The position numbers and the translations under genes were made by a program. From Leptospira bourretii (lineage in GTDB: Bacteria; Spirochaetota; Leptospiria; Leptospirales; Leptospiraceae), in the NCBI RefSeq assembly GCF_004770145.1, contig NZ_RQFW01000018.1, positions 342,501-406,500 on the forward strand: a stretch of 64,000 bases of DNA, read 5' to 3'. The notes under the pieces are model-generated. The model had not been told where the DNA came from, ran no database searches, and was given only the letters and a program-made list of their open reading frames with translations. Below are positions 28,080 through 37,187 of the stretch, one piece after another. Each line of letters begins with the position of its first letter. Position 1 is the stretch's first letter.

Positions 28080-29396
28080 TTGCGATTTCTTTCGACATTC
28101 AATGTTGATTCCATTCCCGTTGTCCTAGGTCTCGGTGCCTTACATGTAGTAAGATCTTTCATTGCCAATCCGAACCATCCCATCATTATCTTTTGGGAAC
28201 CAGAAAAGGAAGTTTATGAATTAAATGAATTCCAATCGGAACTTGAAGATCTAAAAAACAAAGCTAAGGCCCAGGGTTGTTATTTATTTTTTGTCACTGG
28301 TACAACACCAAATTGGGCGGACCTCAAAACCATTGTCAAAAACACCCAAACGGAAGCGAATTCATCCCGATCCAAATGGAGGTTGTACATATCGCCAAGT
28401 TATGAACGTTTTTTTTCAGACTTGGTATCGGTTTGCAAAAACAATTTTCAATCGCAGTTTATTTCTAATGAAATCAATCAAAACACCATCGAACATTTCA
28501 GTAAGTTATGGACTCATAATTATTTAAAAAATAGAACCGGTCTGTTTTTTAACGATACAAACGTTCGTTGGTTTCAATCCTTCTCAGGTGAAAAAACATC
28601 TATTTTATTTTTGGGTGCAAGTCCAGGTTTAGAAATCGATCTTCCCACCATCCAAAAAAAACGTTCCACTTTTCTAATTTTTGCCAGTGATACTTCTATT
28701 GGTTATCTTTTGCCAAACGGTATTGTTCCTGATTATATTGTTTCGTTTGATTCTGGCCGGGGAACCACCTATCATTTTTTAACAGAAATTCCATCAAATA
28801 TTCCCATCATTACTTGGTTAGGTGGAGCACCTTATATTTTTGAACTAAAAAATCCAAAATTTTTGGTCAATACGGGTCACCCACTCGATCAAATCCTGGA
28901 ACATCTATTTCAAACTGGATTGGGAAAAAAATGGCCACATTATTCCAACCCTAGTTTGAATTTATTGGGAATGGTTTTATCGATGACAAACCAGATAAAA
29001 AACAGAGAATTTTTTGTAAGTGGGGTAAGTTATATGGCAGAACGTGGAAAATCCCATTGCATAGGAACTGGATACGAACGGTTTTATCTTCCAACCACGA
29101 ATAGAAAAAAAAGTTTAGAACAAGTCACCAAACGACTGTATTCTGGTGAACGAAAAGGCAAAAATCAAATTGCCTGGGAACAAATGAATCAAAAGGAATC
29201 TGCTTTAAAGATTCAAAATCTCAAAGAAACAAATGGATCAAATCTAACATCTAAGCCAAAAGCAGAACATTTCCTAGAATCGTTTCAGGGTTTTCCCCCA
29301 TCTATTACGGATCTGGCAAAGTGGGCTAACCAAGACCAATCCGGAATCATTCATAGAAAAACTCTTAATACTTGGTTGCGGTTTTCACTAAGTTAA
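28080..29396 (+). CDS. DUF115 / Maf-type motility-associated protein
   Basis: 438 residues from a TTG two bases after a perfect AGGAGG; no ATG is available nearby. The central domain has 'SILFLGASPGLEIDLPTI', 'FLIFASDTSIGYLLPNGIVPDYIVSFDSG' and 'PIITWLGGAPYIF', which is the DUF115/MptE-like fold shared with flagellin-modifying Maf glycosyltransferases. Maf proteins transfer nonulosonic acids to flagellin; the substrate here is unknown. The last bases overlap a convergent small gene by 4. Confidence 0.7.
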   Translation: MRFLSTFNVDSIPVVLGLGALHVVRSFIANPNHPIIIFWEPEKEVYELNEFQSELEDLKNKAKAQGCYLFFVTGTTPNWADLKTIVKNTQTEANSSRSKWRLYISPSYERFFSDLVSVCKNNFQSQFISNEINQNTIEHFSKLWTHNYLKNRTGLFFNDTNVRWFQSFSGEKTSILFLGASPGLEIDLPTIQKKRSTFLIFASDTSIGYLLPNGIVPDYIVSFDSGRGTTYHFLTEIPSNIPIITWLGGAPYIFELKNPKFLVNTGHPLDQILEHLFQTGLGKKWPHYSNPSLNLLGMVLSMTNQIKNREFFVSGVSYMAERGKSHCIGTGYERFYLPTTNRKKSLEQVTKRLYSGERKGKNQIAWEQMNQKESALKIQNLKETNGSNLTSKPKAEHFLESFQGFPPSITDLAKWANQDQSGIIHRKTLNTWLRFSLS

Positions 29397-29578
29397 GCTC
29401 CGAATAGAACTGGTATTTCTTGTAGATTCCACTCTGCTCGTTCTTTGTTTGCGGGAATTTGGTCAAAACCTTTTGTTTTTTTGGATTTCCCCTTAGGTCT
29501 TCTTTCCATATCCTCTAAAATTTTTTCTAACCTCTCTTGCATAAGCAAATGCAAATTCATTTGGTCTAACATTTCCAT
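29393..29578 (-). CDS. Small basic protein, unknown
   Basis: 61 residues from an ATG at 29578 with GGAGGA at ideal spacing; a longer frame to 29626 has no ribosome site. The sequence has a Met/Leu/Glu-rich helix ('LHLLMQERLEKILEDMERRP') then a Lys-rich stretch. It is convergent with the DUF115 gene, overlapping by 4 bases. The strong ribosome site is the main evidence; no family is recognised. Confidence 0.5.
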   Translation of the reverse strand: MEMLDQMNLHLLMQERLEKILEDMERRPKGKSKKTKGFDQIPANKERAEWNLQEIPVLFGA

Positions 29579-29706
29579 AGTGATTTCCTCCACTGATGTT
29601 CTCACTATACAATTTCCCTGGGACAAAATAGAAATTAGATGGGAAAAAAATATCTATTGCGTCCAAAAGAAATTAAAATATAAGAGTGTTACGGGAAAAG
29701 ACGTTT

Positions 29707-31179
29707 GTGAATTTTCAAGATATTATTTCTCAATTAGAGACTGCAAAAGAATCCAGAATTAACTTTTACTTTGTTACAGAAGAACAAAATCAGGAGATAT
29801 ACGCATTGCTTGTCCATGTAATGGGGTATATGGACAAACTCTATTTAGTAGAAGTTATCTTTACCGTCCTAAAAGAACTCCTCATGAATGCCAATAAGGC
29901 AAATGCAAAACGCGATTACTTTACCCGTGAAAATTTAGACATCCAAAATGCTGGTGATTATGCGAAGGGAATGTCCCGATTCCAAGAAAACATCATCATG
30001 AAATGGAATGAACAATTGGATCGTTTGGAAGGCGGAAATTACTACATCAGTTTACTGATGAAAGTAGAAGGAAAGTCCATCCACTTCGCCGTAGAAAACA
30101 ACGCACCCATCACAAAAGAAGAACTAGCACGGATTAATCGAAGGATCGAAGTGGCAAAGAACTACAACGATCTGTCGGATGCTTTCACCGATGTTTCGGA
30201 CAGTACAGAATCGGCAGGTTTAGGATTAGTACTGATTCAACTCCTTTTAAAAAATTCAGGAATTGGTTCTGAAAAATTCAAAATCTTTACAAACGACAAA
30301 ATAACACGCGCTACTCTATCTGTTCCCGAAGTCACAACCCCTGTCGAAATCCAAACAGATCTAAAAACAAAACTTCTAAATGAAATAGATGGATTACCTC
30401 CGCTACCGCATTCACTTACAAAAATCATTCAACTATGTAACAATCCTGATTCTGACTTACATATGATCTCGCAAGAAATCGAAAGAAACCCCGCACTTTC
30501 TGCTGATCTATTAAAACTATCCAACTCTGCTTTTTTTGCAAATCGAAGCCAAGTCAGTTCCATCTTACAAGCGGTCAAAGTTGTTGGCCTGAAAAATTTA
30601 CGAAACCTACTCTATGTTTCTGGGGTCCGTAAAATTATGGATGGCCAATATGGTAAGATGATGGATGTTTGGGACCATTCCAGCCGATGCAGTTATTATG
30701 CGCGTTACTTGGCGACAGAAAACAATCATACAAATAAAATTGCAGACATCATTGCCGTCAGTGCCTTGTTACACGATATAGGAAAGTTCCTTTTACTTTC
30801 TGTGGACAGAGGTTTTTTCAAAAAAATCGAAACCTATCAAAGAGGAGTCGATTCTGGGAACTCAACTCTTTTAGAAGAGATGGCCATTGGACTGAGCCAC
30901 CCGCAACTGGGGGCACTCCTAGCAGAAAAATGGGAATTCCCTCTCGACCTTCGTGTTGCCATCGAATACCATCACAAACCATTTTTAGCACCTGCCGAAC
31001 TGCGTGATCTTGTCGAAGTCATTTATATGGCCAATATGATGGCCGATTATCATGAGCAGAAAAAAGGTTTTTATGCCATTGACAAAATCCTACTCGCAAA
31101 ATTTAATTTAGATAATATCGATGTGTTCTCTGCTGCAGTGAATAAAATCGAACTTCTATTTAAAAAATCGAATGAGTGA
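29707..31179 (+). CDS. HATPase-HDOD fusion signalling protein
   Basis: About 490 residues from a GTG at 29707; a GTG at 29686 is possible. The N-terminal half has a GHKL-type ATPase N-box 'VLKELLMNANKANAK' (about 60-75) and G-box 'ESAGLGLVLIQLLLKNSG' (about 165-185) but no phospho-acceptor histidine domain. The C-terminal half (about 215-430) is an HDOD domain, with 'LPPLPHSLTKIIQL', 'NPALSADLLKLSNSAFF', 'SILQAVKVVGLKNLRNLL' and an intact-looking 'ALLHDIGKFLL'. The combination suggests an ATP-sensing output protein. It overlaps the ABC ATPase gene by 8 bases. Confidence 0.8.
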   Translation: MNFQDIISQLETAKESRINFYFVTEEQNQEIYALLVHVMGYMDKLYLVEVIFTVLKELLMNANKANAKRDYFTRENLDIQNAGDYAKGMSRFQENIIMKWNEQLDRLEGGNYYISLLMKVEGKSIHFAVENNAPITKEELARINRRIEVAKNYNDLSDAFTDVSDSTESAGLGLVLIQLLLKNSGIGSEKFKIFTNDKITRATLSVPEVTTPVEIQTDLKTKLLNEIDGLPPLPHSLTKIIQLCNNPDSDLHMISQEIERNPALSADLLKLSNSAFFANRSQVSSILQAVKVVGLKNLRNLLYVSGVRKIMDGQYGKMMDVWDHSSRCSYYARYLATENNHTNKIADIIAVSALLHDIGKFLLLSVDRGFFKKIETYQRGVDSGNSTLLEEMAIGLSHPQLGALLAEKWEFPLDLRVAIEYHHKPFLAPAELRDLVEVIYMANMMADYHEQKKGFYAIDKILLAKFNLDNIDVFSAAVNKIELLFKKSNE

Positions 31180-31954
31180 AGTGATTCGTTTTGATTCTGT
31201 TTCGTTTGTAAGAACTGACAAAAAAATTTTAGACCAAGTTCATTTTTCCTTAAACCAAGGTGATTCTCTTGCCATCATCGGGAGAAACGGGGCGGGGAAA
31301 ACAACACTCATCAATTTACTGTTTGGTTATTCCTGGCCCACTACTGGTTCCATTTCTGCCTTTGGAGAAACTTACGGGGAAACTCCGATGGCGCCTCTAC
31401 AAAATCGAATTGGTATGGTGCAACCAGGCCACCAAGAAACCTTACTACAACGACTTACCACCTTTGAAATGGTTTTAACTGGAGTCATAGGAACTTTAGG
31501 ACTTTATAAAGATCCAACAAAAGAACAAGAAAAAACAGCAGAATCTTTGTTAGCTTCCATTGGTTTAATTCATAAAAAAAATCAAATTTATTCCACACTC
31601 TCATCAGGGGAAAAAATGAAGGTTCTATTGTTAAGAGCTTTCGGCGTGGGAAAAGAAATTTTGGTGTTAGATGAACCGACTGCCACCTTAGACATTACAG
31701 CAAGAACTGACTTTGGCAGGTCATTGGCCCAATTAAAAAACGGAAACCCCCATCTCACAAGAATTCTCATCACCCATAGAATCGAAGAAATCCCAGAAGA
31801 CTTTTCCAAAATACTTTTGTTAAAAGAAGGAAAAGTGATTAGTTTTGGGGAAAAAGCTAAAGTTTTAACAGATCAAAACTTATCCGATTTATATGATCTA
31901 GATTTACAAGTGAACCAAAACAAAGGACAGTATTCCGTTACTGTCCTTTCTTAA
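31172..31954 (+). CDS. ABC transporter ATP-binding protein
   Basis: 260 residues: Walker A 'GRNGAGKTTLINLLFG' (about 37-52), Q-loop region 'IGMVQPGHQE', signature 'LSSGEKMKVLLLRAF', Walker B 'ILVLDEPTATLD', and switch His in 'ILITHRIEEIP'. It resembles stand-alone ModF/YlmA-type ATPases. No permease is adjacent. Overlap with the HATPase-HDOD gene implies coupled expression, but a functional link is not established. Confidence 0.88.
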   Translation: MSEVIRFDSVSFVRTDKKILDQVHFSLNQGDSLAIIGRNGAGKTTLINLLFGYSWPTTGSISAFGETYGETPMAPLQNRIGMVQPGHQETLLQRLTTFEMVLTGVIGTLGLYKDPTKEQEKTAESLLASIGLIHKKNQIYSTLSSGEKMKVLLLRAFGVGKEILVLDEPTATLDITARTDFGRSLAQLKNGNPHLTRILITHRIEEIPEDFSKILLLKEGKVISFGEKAKVLTDQNLSDLYDLDLQVNQNKGQYSVTVLS

Positions 31955-31956
31955 AA
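31922..31956. terminator. Hairpin at the end of the ABC ATPase gene
   Basis: AAAGGACAGTA (31922-31932) and TACTGTCCTTT (31939-31949) form a perfect 11-base stem with loop TTCCGT, inside the last codons of the ATPase gene and before its TAA. T-runs flank only weakly. It lies between convergent genes and probably terminates transcription in both directions. Confidence 0.65.
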
Positions 31957-31993
31957 AAATCAAATTTCTAATCGAATGCTAATCAAAGACTGA

Positions 31994-34900
31994 CTAGTTT
32001 GAATACATCGACTTTTCAATAAAGTTGGATGCACTACAACCTGCAGTTCCCACATCAGAGATGGTTTTGTCTTGTGCAATACAGAAGATTTTCCACCAAC
32101 GATTCGAATGGTTTGGAGCAATGGAATAGTTTCTTACTTCTCCGACACTTCCCTTGAAGATCCGAACATTGGCTCCTGAAACTCCCATCAGTGCCTCACC
32201 AGACCAATTGTAGATACTGTAATAACGGTTTGGTTGGTTCCAAATGGATCCTTGGAGGGTGATGGTTTCTGGGCCGTATCCTGTTGTGATATCATAATCT
32301 AAACTACCATTCCCGGTACCGAGTGGAGTTTTGTTATTCCAAACAATACGGCTATTACCTGAATTTCCATATTGTAAATGCGAATCCAAATCTCGCGGTT
32401 TGGCACCCCAAGAAAGTACCACTCGCATTTCATTTTCAGGAAGGATTGGTGTGACAAGAATATTTTGGTTTGCTGGTGTTTCCGAACCTGCTGAAACAAC
32501 TGTTCGATAAGTCGTTGCATAATTTTCGGAAATAGAAGTACAATCCCCTCTTTTTCCAGAACCAGATACCTCTAAGGTATAGTTTCCAGGTGGAACAGAA
32601 GGAATCACATAAGATCCGTCAGTTGATGTTTTGACACTTGGGATTGTGACTCCATTGGCATCAATGGCATATGAACCAGACTTTACATTCACGCCAGGTC
32701 GAATGCGCGCCGTTAGGTTACAAACACCGGTATTATATAGAGCTGAAAGTGCTCTTCCAGAAATGGATCCACTGGTTTGGCTTCCTGGAACAAAGGTAAT
32801 GATATCAAAGTTTGTGGTGACATCGGCTTGGATGTCCACAATCCCTTCTACTGATGCGTAACCTGCCGAGACAAATCGGACTTTCCAACGACCTGCGTTG
32901 ATATTAAATATCGTATACTGACTCGCATTAGAAAAAATCGTCGATCCAGTTGCAATGGATGCAGGCTGAACACCTGCTGATGGACGTAATGTGCCACCAT
33001 TTGGATCCACAATTTCTAAAGAGTAAGTTCCAAGGAAAGAAAATCCCCCAGGAGTTCGCACTGATCCTGTTAAATGGCCACGACCATCATTTGTAATCAC
33101 AGGAGTATTGACGACAACCGTTCCCCCACCAGTTCCCACTTCAACAGGGAAGTAAGTAGTGATTCCATTTTTTTCTACACGGAGTTGGTAAGAACCAGGC
33201 GAAAGGAATGGGAAACTATAACTTCCATTTGATTGTGAAGTGACAGATCCGACCACTTGGTCTGAACCAGAAGTTCTTGTGGAAGAAACAGAACAATTTG
33301 GAGAATCAAACCCACCAGAACAGTCACGATGAACATCTGCTGTAAAATTCCCACCCACAAGACGTCCGAGAGTCACAGTGGCACCACTTACATTTTGTGT
33401 GGAAACAGCATCTGTCACCACACCAGTAACAGTGGCCCTTGGGCTATGCATCACAGTTCCATTTACGTTATGTAAAACAGGAGAAGTGGCATATTGGTTG
33501 GTTGCCACAGAAGATGTATCCACTCGTAAACTACTGGATGATAAATAACTTGATTGGTAGGACGGAGCCACACGATCCACAACAATGAGTTGGTAGGAAC
33601 TTTGTCGGAAATTATACTCTGTCCCAGAAATGATATCAACGGAAGCCGTATTGTCATTAGCTCTGGCAACACTTGGCGTTTGTGCTAAGGTTGTCGCAAG
33701 GCCTGAACCTAATTGGTATAAGGCATAACTCACTCGGCCAACTTCATCATTTGTAAACGGAGGAGGAAGGACAGCAGGCAATGCCACTACGTAAGAATTT
33801 CCACCAAAACTAAATTGGCCACCCGAAGTTGTCGTGATATGTGCTAAAGCAGAACCGTCGGAAGCAGTATTCCCTAACAATACAAGATAAAGTCCTGATT
33901 GAGCGGCATGAACTGAGTTGGCACTTGGAGCCGCATCACGAACCGAAATGGAACCGGCAATTTGAGAACGAGCTGCTATGGATGTCATAGAGATCGTTCC
34001 CGCATTATAGTTGTTACCGTTCAAACTAATTTGTAATGGATTTGATGAACAAGGGGAATTATTGGAACCACAATAATTTTCAAACCCAGGAGCCGAAATG
34101 TAATAGGCCCAAAGTCCACTGGCAGCAAGGAAAGATACTTCTTTTGTTGTCGGGTTGACTTCGTAGAGTTTGTTCCCGTAGGTTTGGTATGCCCATGGAC
34201 CAGAACCTTGGTATGCAACCAAACAAGAAGCAGTTGGATTCACCGCACATGAACAAATCGACCCAGTTGGATTTACAGAACAATTGGTTCCTGCCACAGC
34301 ACTTAAAGCTTCAATAATCCAAAGTTTGATTGCGTTTCCAAGAATTGGATCGTCTTTCAAATACAACAAACGAGAAGGAGCTTGGTTTGCGGAAGGTCTT
34401 ACGTTGATGACTGTTCCTGCTACATGGTTTCCACTTGCATCTTTTACAAATCCCGTAACAAGTGAAGGTTTGGCAACAATGTAAATTGGATCAACCAGTG
34501 TTACGTTTTTGGTTCCTCCATTCGGAGAGGCAGTAAACAAAAAGGACTGTGATACCGTATAAAAAACAGGATTGGATACTTCCAAATAATAAACGCCATT
34601 GGTAAGGTAACTTCCTTCGATGGCAAAACTTCCATTTCCTGTAATTTGAACTGTTTGTAAAATAGCACCTTGTTCGTTCTTCAATTTAATCGTAAAAAGA
34701 GTAGTGGAATCAGAAGCAATTGCACCGTTCAGAATATTTCCAGTTAGGTGAAGATCACTTTCCGTTGCAGCCATCCAAGGAAGACTCGTTTCTCCCAAAT
34801 CCACAACTGCCACAGTATTTGGATTGGTTCCAGGAAAGGTGAAGTGAATGAATTCTGTTGTATTCGCAAAAGGTTGCCCCGATACTTCTACAGAATCTCC

Positions 34901-35725
34901 AGAATAAACAACCGTATAATTACCATTAGGCAAGGGACTAATATTAATGACATAAGATCCGTTAGCATTGGTGACACCAGTTCCCACTGTGTTTCCGCTT
35001 GCATCCACAATCGAAACAGTGATCCCTGCAATGGGTCCTGCCGGTATAATGACACCGTCACCAGAAAACCCAGGGCTTGTGACCACTCCTACAAACTGAG
35101 CAGGACCTTGACCATAGTACAGACGTTCTGCGAGTAGATTTCCGACATTGACTAAAGTATAAGGATTTTGTGTAGGATCAAATACATAAGAAAAATCTTG
35201 GTAAGTATAATTGAGTCCAAAACCTGTATTGATCAGAACTCGGTAGTTATTGTTCGGAAGGTCACTAAGATCAAATTGGAACTTTCCATTTGATTCTGCA
35301 TATGTGGAGGCAACGAGGGTATTGTTATCTCCATTGGCAACTTCGATCCTAACAGAGATTAAAGTAAGGTCGACACATCCAGGAGCTTGGGGAGCTCCAG
35401 GGTTTCCACAAATAACATTCGCAGGGACACCAGAAACGACAGGAACGATGGTTCCGATCACACGTGCTGGTCCGTGGTTTGGAACTTCTTGTTCGGAATT
35501 GTTGCCGGGAACTTCGTCAGGGTCTGTGACGCCGGTAGAATCACCGGGAGTAGGAAGAGGAACGCCGTTAGAGTCTGAAGGAGTGTCAAGTCCCCCACTG
35601 GAATCAGCCACTGCACCACCAGCTCCTAATAGGAACCAAAATGGCATCGATTTCTTTTTTCGGGAACACCCAACAAATACCAAAGAAATGAGAACGAGAA
35701 CAGTGAAGATTCCTCGAACGCGCAT
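31994..35725 (-). CDS. Large repeat lipoprotein with Ig/carboxypeptidase-regulatory-like repeats
   Basis: 1243 residues; lipobox 'LVFVGC' at Cys20. The mature protein is Ser/Thr/Gly/Asn-rich with many repeating units of the type 'G-x-V-x-D-A-x-G-x-x-V...T...G-x-Y-x-F/I...L-x-x-G-x-Y-x-L/V', the beta-sandwich carboxypeptidase-regulatory or SdrD B-like fold. Near the C-terminus 'LSWGAKPRDLDSHLQYG' followed by 'YSIYNWSG' resembles the YfaP-type domain. Such proteins act at the cell surface, for example in adhesion. It is transcribed alone, divergent from the DUF445 gene, with hairpins in its leader. Confidence 0.8.
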   Translation of the reverse strand: MRVRGIFTVLVLISLVFVGCSRKKKSMPFWFLLGAGGAVADSSGGLDTPSDSNGVPLPTPGDSTGVTDPDEVPGNNSEQEVPNHGPARVIGTIVPVVSGVPANVICGNPGAPQAPGCVDLTLISVRIEVANGDNNTLVASTYAESNGKFQFDLSDLPNNNYRVLINTGFGLNYTYQDFSYVFDPTQNPYTLVNVGNLLAERLYYGQGPAQFVGVVTSPGFSGDGVIIPAGPIAGITVSIVDASGNTVGTGVTNANGSYVINISPLPNGNYTVVYSGDSVEVSGQPFANTTEFIHFTFPGTNPNTVAVVDLGETSLPWMAATESDLHLTGNILNGAIASDSTTLFTIKLKNEQGAILQTVQITGNGSFAIEGSYLTNGVYYLEVSNPVFYTVSQSFLFTASPNGGTKNVTLVDPIYIVAKPSLVTGFVKDASGNHVAGTVINVRPSANQAPSRLLYLKDDPILGNAIKLWIIEALSAVAGTNCSVNPTGSICSCAVNPTASCLVAYQGSGPWAYQTYGNKLYEVNPTTKEVSFLAASGLWAYYISAPGFENYCGSNNSPCSSNPLQISLNGNNYNAGTISMTSIAARSQIAGSISVRDAAPSANSVHAAQSGLYLVLLGNTASDGSALAHITTTSGGQFSFGGNSYVVALPAVLPPPFTNDEVGRVSYALYQLGSGLATTLAQTPSVARANDNTASVDIISGTEYNFRQSSYQLIVVDRVAPSYQSSYLSSSSLRVDTSSVATNQYATSPVLHNVNGTVMHSPRATVTGVVTDAVSTQNVSGATVTLGRLVGGNFTADVHRDCSGGFDSPNCSVSSTRTSGSDQVVGSVTSQSNGSYSFPFLSPGSYQLRVEKNGITTYFPVEVGTGGGTVVVNTPVITNDGRGHLTGSVRTPGGFSFLGTYSLEIVDPNGGTLRPSAGVQPASIATGSTIFSNASQYTIFNINAGRWKVRFVSAGYASVEGIVDIQADVTTNFDIITFVPGSQTSGSISGRALSALYNTGVCNLTARIRPGVNVKSGSYAIDANGVTIPSVKTSTDGSYVIPSVPPGNYTLEVSGSGKRGDCTSISENYATTYRTVVSAGSETPANQNILVTPILPENEMRVVLSWGAKPRDLDSHLQYGNSGNSRIVWNNKTPLGTGNGSLDYDITTGYGPETITLQGSIWNQPNRYYSIYNWSGEALMGVSGANVRIFKGSVGEVRNYSIAPNHSNRWWKIFCIAQDKTISDVGTAGCSASNFIEKSMYSN

Positions 35726-35779
35726 AGACTTACCCTCTAATCAAATTCGCTTTGTGGCAGAACCACAGTCTTTCAAATG

Positions 35780-35855
35780 CACTTCGGGAAATACCTAAAC
35801 CCCGCCGAAGTGTACCATTTGTAGTCTGTTTCCGTACAGAATGCAAATCTTTTTT
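35780..35855. other. Tandem hairpins in a divergent intergenic region
   Basis: CACTTCGG (35780-35787) pairs with CCGAAGTG (35805-35812). Next, ATTTG (35817-35821) with CAAAT (35844-35848) and TCTGT (35825-35829) with ACAGA (35836-35840), followed on the plus strand by CTTTTTTA. The second hairpin looks like a terminator although neither flanking gene would need one here. They may be a small plus-strand RNA or the structured leader of the large lipoprotein mRNA. Confidence 0.5.
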
Positions 35856-35966
35856 AGGGGTATCGGCAAAAAATGAATAAAATTAACGAATCATAGGGAA
35901 AAATAACCCGGGAACTGAATTTCGATTGCCCTCGGCCCCCGTTTTTTAGCCTACTCATAGCGGAAT

Positions 35967-37187
35967 ATGTGGGAGAATTGGTTAACACCAGAACAATGGA
36001 AGCTCCTCATGATTCCCTTCACTTATGGGTTTGTGGGTTGGGTGACTAACTGGCTTGCTCTTAAAATGACCTTCTATCCGATCCAATTTGTGGGGATCCC
36101 TCCCTATTTGGGATGGCAGGGCATCATTCCGAGAAAGGCACATAAAATGGCAAGTAAGTCCGTTGATGTCATCACGGAACGCCTTCTCAACATCAAAGAA
36201 GTATTTTTAAAAGTAGATCCCAAAAAAGCAGAGTTAGTTTTTTTACCAGCACTTGAATCTAGCATTCGTTATACGATGAAGGAGTTCTCAGATAGTTTGG
36301 ATCCAAAACTTTGGGATATGATTCCTGAAGTGGTTAGGGAAGAAATTTACCACAAGGTGAGAAGGGAAAGTGGAGTCACCATCCGAAAGGTGATTCGAAA
36401 ATTTCAAAAGGACATTGATTCTTTATTTGATGTAAAGGCCTTAGTTTTAAAAAAACTTTCCGGTAATAATGTTGGTCTTGTGGTAGAACTTTTTAAAGAA
36501 GTAGGAGCTCCCGAGTTTCAGTTTATCGAAAGATCAGGGTTTTACTTTGGTTTTCTACTTGGCCTTGTTCAAATGATATTTATGATTTATTTTCCATTGG
36601 TATGGACCCTTCCCATCCAAGGAGTGATCGTTGGATATCTAACCAACTATCTTGCATTAGAGATGATCTTTCGTCCCCTTTTGCCTAAAAAGTTTTTAGG
36701 ATTTTTTACTTACCAAGGTTTATTTTTAAAAAGACAATCCGAAGTTTCCAGACTCTATGCAAAACTAGTAAGTGAAAAAATTCTCACTCCAAAAAATATT
36801 TTATCTGAACTGATCTTTGGAAAAGCTTCTGCAGATATCATCAATATCATTCGCAAGGAAGTAATATCTCATGTAGACACAATTACTTTCTTAGCAAAAC
36901 CAGCCCTTTTTGCAGCCGGGAAAATCGAAGAGTTTGATGCTGCCAAAGAAAGAATTGCCGTTGCAATGGCGGACAATGCAGTAGAAAAATCTTTTCATCT
37001 CGAGACTTACTTAGGTGAAGCTTTAGAGATAGAGAAGATGATGGGGGACCGAATGTCAGCCCTTCCTCCTAAGGAATTTGAGTCTATACTTAGGTCTGCA
37101 TTCCAAGAAGATGAATTATTGTTAATTTTAGTAGGTGCCGCTCTCGGTGCTTTGGTTGGATGGTTTCAAATGGTGTTTATCGTATGA
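35967..37187 (+). CDS. DUF445 family membrane protein
   Basis: 406 residues. N-terminal 'TYGFVGWVTNWLALKMTFYPIQFVGIPPYLGWQGIIPRKAHKMA' and a mid-protein repeat 'GYLTNYLALEMIFRPLLPKKFLGFFTYQGLFLKRQ' are the DUF445 (YheB-like) hallmark, with membrane helices at about 12-30, 190-225 and at the C-terminus. Function of the family is not established. The stop codon overlaps the start of the next gene (ATGA). Confidence 0.88.
   Translation: MWENWLTPEQWKLLMIPFTYGFVGWVTNWLALKMTFYPIQFVGIPPYLGWQGIIPRKAHKMASKSVDVITERLLNIKEVFLKVDPKKAELVFLPALESSIRYTMKEFSDSLDPKLWDMIPEVVREEIYHKVRRESGVTIRKVIRKFQKDIDSLFDVKALVLKKLSGNNVGLVVELFKEVGAPEFQFIERSGFYFGFLLGLVQMIFMIYFPLVWTLPIQGVIVGYLTNYLALEMIFRPLLPKKFLGFFTYQGLFLKRQSEVSRLYAKLVSEKILTPKNILSELIFGKASADIINIIRKEVISHVDTITFLAKPALFAAGKIEEFDAAKERIAVAMADNAVEKSFHLETYLGEALEIEKMMGDRMSALPPKEFESILRSAFQEDELLLILVGAALGALVGWFQMVFIV

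Noticed and set aside
34748..35798. Long plus-strand frames opposite the large lipoprotein
   Set aside because: These are antisense shadows of a low-complexity Ser/Thr/Gly-rich gene, with implausible composition.
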